Source: Epiperipatus broadwayi (Eukaryota; Onychophora; Udeonychophora; Euonychophora; Peripatidae). From it: a DNA stretch of 64,000 nucleotides. A program made the position numbers and the translations under genes. The notes beneath the pieces are model-generated. The model was not told where the DNA came from. It saw only the letters and a list, made by a program, of their open reading frames with translations, and did no database searches. The DNA is taken from assembly GCA_028023455.1 (NCBI GenBank), contig JAQFVV010000072.1, positions 3,556,501 to 3,620,500 on the forward strand. The letters run 5' to 3'. Shown here one piece after another: positions 61,007 through 64,000 of the stretch; positions within the stretch are counted from its first letter, which is position 1; every line of letters begins with the position of its first letter.

Positions 61007-61469
61007 AAAAGTATTTACATATACTTCCTGTGCACTTAATAAATAATTACAACTTTAAAATATATAATATATATGTTATAAGGCCAAAAGCCAAAATGTT
61101 TCAAATTCTGAAATCTTTCAAACATAATGTGCATTATTAAATAAAAAATAGTAAAAAGAAAAAAAATCATGCCATATTTTTAGTCCATATATATTATTTA
61201 AAAATGCAAAAACACATGCATCCACAAAGATTACAAAGTAAATAGGATGTTTTTGGTATATTCATATTTACAATATGTTTATGAAGTCATGAAATGGATT
61301 GATAATACAAATGTCAATAAAAACCGTAAAAAATAAAAGTCACAAGGAAAATAATTGAGAATTGACTGAAAAGGTTTGTAAAAGAATTATTTATAGAAAA
61401 AATAAATAAATGAAAAAGAAATTTGATCAAAAAAGTTCATAAAAGGAAAATACAATAGCTTATCATGTA
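61007..61469. other. AT-rich spacer
   Basis: Nothing is recognised. Confidence 0.5.
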
Positions 61470-62423
61470 CACCTGGGTCTCGTTTTACGCGATAGATAGG
61501 TTCCTCAGAAAACATGCGCAAACAAAATCATGCAAAAATAGACGTAACTTACCTTGAAAAAGGGGGAATACGGACTGTGATTTTTCAAAAATCGCGTAAA
61601 GGCAAAGCACCAACGTAAAATTACTTTAAAATTCGCGCAAAAAAAAAAAATAAGGAAATAAAATATGACTAATAAAAAATTTCAAATTTGAAAAAAATTG
61701 ATACAAGACAAACTTTTTTTAACTATAATATTTAATTTTATTCAAAATAATATATTTTTATGCATAATTTACAGTACAGTAATTTACATTTTTTCATACA
61801 CGTTTTAATTATTATCGCTATTTGCCGATAAACAGGTTCATTTGCAAACTGGTAAAAAATCAGATTCTTCACAAGAGGAAATACAACTAGCGCCAACTTT
61901 ACATCACACTAATTTCAGGTTGCCTTAAGTAATTTTTAAATTGTTAATTACAATTAAAAATCAGATTTTAATTTTTAATTGTCAAATTTAATTGTGCCCA
62001 CTGTTATTACTCACCTTTTAAAAATAAACTTGCGGACACTAAATGATTAATAATTGATTACGTTCTTTTTTAAAAAGCAAAAACAGAATGTGATTTAAAA
62101 TGCAAAATTAACACACACAATGTTTGAACAAATTTACATTATAATCTTGTAAAATTTAATGTGTGTGTACATAAAATGTGGAAATCATTATTTTAATTTC
62201 ATTATTGCATAAAATCTTACTATTATAAAGCACTGAAAATATTGAAATTACTAAGATGAAAGTCAAATTCCAATAACATGCTATTACTTTCAATATGATG
62301 TAAGTGCGCGAAATTTATTATTTAAAGTAATAGCGCATTATCGGAGTTCGACTTCCGAAGAAACATGAATTGCATAACTTCAAAATCGCGTTAAATAAAT
62401 CTGCGTAAAACGAGACCCAGGTG
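61470..62423 (+). mobile_element. TIR transposon-derived MITE (Tigger/pogo-like), copy C
   Basis: It starts CACCTGGGTCTCGTTTTACG and ends TAAAACGAGACCCAGGTG, with TA at 61468-61469 and 62424-62425. Its two ends are the best-matched TIR pair. It is the best template for a family consensus. 954 bp, no transposase frame. Confidence 0.9.
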
Positions 62424-62589
62424 TATATTAAACAAAATGAGTGGAAACTAAAATCTTTAGTATTTGGTATTACAAAAAAGTATCAAACAGAAAAGGATGT
62501 GCGATGATGAAAAATTTACCCAGCTCTCTTAAAGGATAGAGAAAAGACAATGAGTCCACAGTTCCTGATATAAATAGTCGAATATTAGT

Positions 62590-62695
62590 CAGGAATTCAT
62601 AAAAAGTTCTCAAGTATCAAAAGTCACAGAAATGGATACAATCCATGATCCTTGAATTCCAAATTCTGCCATTTTACTACAACACCAATCTGGTG
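62590..62695 (-). mobile_element. SINE-like tRNA-derived fragment
   Basis: Minus strand: TAGTAAAATGGCAGAATTTG (A-box-like), then GGATCATGGATTGTATCC (B-box-like but worn). Weak. Confidence 0.35.
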
Positions 62696-63174
62696 ACAAT
62701 AATAAAAATAAATGGATACTACAATACACTTCTCCACAATTTAGCACAATGAAATGAATCAAATAACTTGGTAATTATTAAAGGAAACATCAACATCTTG
62801 CTAGCTCTATGTCATTCGTAATTCCTGAATATTCAATTCCTATATTATTTAACCTTTCTTCAAACCCCTCTGTACATTTGACAGCTCTCCCTTAATATAA
62901 AGCTCTTGAATTTTTCTTGTGAATAATGTTAAGATATCTAATAATTAACACTCTACAGAGACATTTTCTTTCTTTTGGTAGAAAAAAAACGCACATCAAA
63001 CACTCGACATCGTAATAATGAATGGTTTTCAGATTAATGTGCCGGGCATAGTACTGATTCTAATTCAAACATCATCAATTCTTATGTCTTTATTTTTTAG
63101 GGGCTGGATGTAGGAATGGGACAATGTTCCCAAAGCTGATTCTTCAATTAGTGAGTTTGAAGAAGTTTGAAGAA

Positions 63175-63265
63175 TAAATACCTTATGTGGTTTAGAACAA
63201 TGGTAGAGTATAGGACTCTAATAGAGATGGTCCATAGAGCACTGCTGGATTCTGTTGTTTGCACA
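63175..63265 (+). mobile_element. SINE-like tRNA-derived fragment
   Basis: TATGTGGTTTAGAACAATGG and TAGAGTATAGGACTC, the head arrangement seen in the other SINE-like pieces, followed by a worn B box (CTGCTGGATTCTG). Weak. Confidence 0.35.
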
Positions 63266-64000
63266 TCATATGAATTTTCATATCAACTATTTATTTTTAA
63301 TTAAACAAATAAAATTCCTGTTGGTAAATTGTTTACATTTCATCATTATATATATATATTGCTTTATACAAATATATATATTATCTTGGGAAATAATAAA
63401 TAATATATTTTCATTTAAAAACGAATTCAAAAAAAAAAAAAAAAACCGAATTCATCTCGTGGAAGAAAAGAACGTCTTTCCATTTAACAATAAAATAAGA
63501 AAGACTGAATAAATCTGAAAATAAGCAAAACAAACGTTCCTTTGGGCTATTATCTCAAGTTCAGCTGATAAAACTTCAACCTTAGATCTAGAATTTTACC
63601 TAAACTACACTTTAAATAATTGAGAGCTGAAAAAAGAAATTTAATTTGAAGTACTAAAAGCTTTCTAGCATTAAGAAACATTCAAGATTTTAAAAACTTG
63701 AACAACAAATTAAAAATATATGCAGTACACTATAAAATATTACCTTACATTTTTTCTCATTTTTCATCATTTACAAATAATTTTTGTTCAAAACAAGACA
63801 AGATTGTCAATCACTTCAATATGTAGAAAACAAGACTGTAAGAATATATAAATATGCAATCATAATGTTCAAACCACCCTCCCAAATCATTGTTTTTTCA
63901 GCAATGCCCTCTGTGAACAAATATGAAGTTCAGACTTTATATTTATTAACAGAGGACGTTGCTAAAAAAATATTCAAAAGAGTAGCTTCTTTTTTGTATT
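63266..64000. other. AT-rich sequence, no gene seen
   Basis: Poly-A, TA tracts and short frames only. Confidence 0.5.

Overview
This window looks like intergenic or intronic DNA from an AT-rich metazoan nuclear genome. The evidence is the AT-dominated composition, many (TA)n and poly-A/T tracts, no open frame longer than about 116 codons, and dense eukaryotic transposable elements: RTE-type LINE remains, tRNA-derived SINEs, TIR elements with TA or 8-bp target duplications, a miniature LTR retrotransposon and many long palindromes. I found no protein gene, rRNA, intact tRNA gene or CRISPR array that I can defend. The phylum cannot be fixed from the sequence alone.

Layout: 0-5.4 kb carries a dispersed repeat, a tandem P2 repeat, an element with inverted ends (3.1-3.77 kb) and a 465-bp palindrome (4.6-5.1 kb). 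8.0 kb has a tRNA-derived SINE with a 14-bp target-site duplication (TSD). 9.35-12.1 kb holds two foldbacks and the first of three near-complete copies of a TIR element with TA duplications (9.74-10.67, 51.2-52.25 and 61.47-62.42 kb). 13.2-13.66, 24.48-24.98, 41.66-42.18 and 54.4-54.8 kb carry one palindromic family, H1, with a tRNA-like B box and a short hairpin core. 16.43-16.93 kb is a two-copy tandem duplication. 24.19-25.03 and 29.1-29.7 kb are two copies of a composite inverted-arm element built around a SINE; one contains a nested H1 insertion and the other sits inside a decayed RTE LINE (26.9-30.3 kb). 32.5-34.3 kb is the least AT-rich part and holds a possible exon and a possible solo LTR. 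38.5-40.1 kb shows a SINE nested in a foldback, a 52-bp tandem duplication, a short-loop foldback and a 362-bp hAT-like element with an 8-bp TSD. 42.7-43.4 and 46.4-47.15 kb are further copies of earlier families. 52.6-53.9 kb is a miniature LTR element (TRIM) with 5-bp TSD, PBS and PPT, followed within about 260 bp by an 886-bp palindrome. 58.65-59.94 kb is a second RTE fragment that still has a readable FADD motif.

No genes act together here. The main biology is a layered record of retrotransposition and DNA transposition. Its most distinctive trait is that many families exist as large inverted (snap-back) duplications that share a short hairpin core. LINE-type TSDs around two H1 copies suggest those palindromes moved as units by retroposition.
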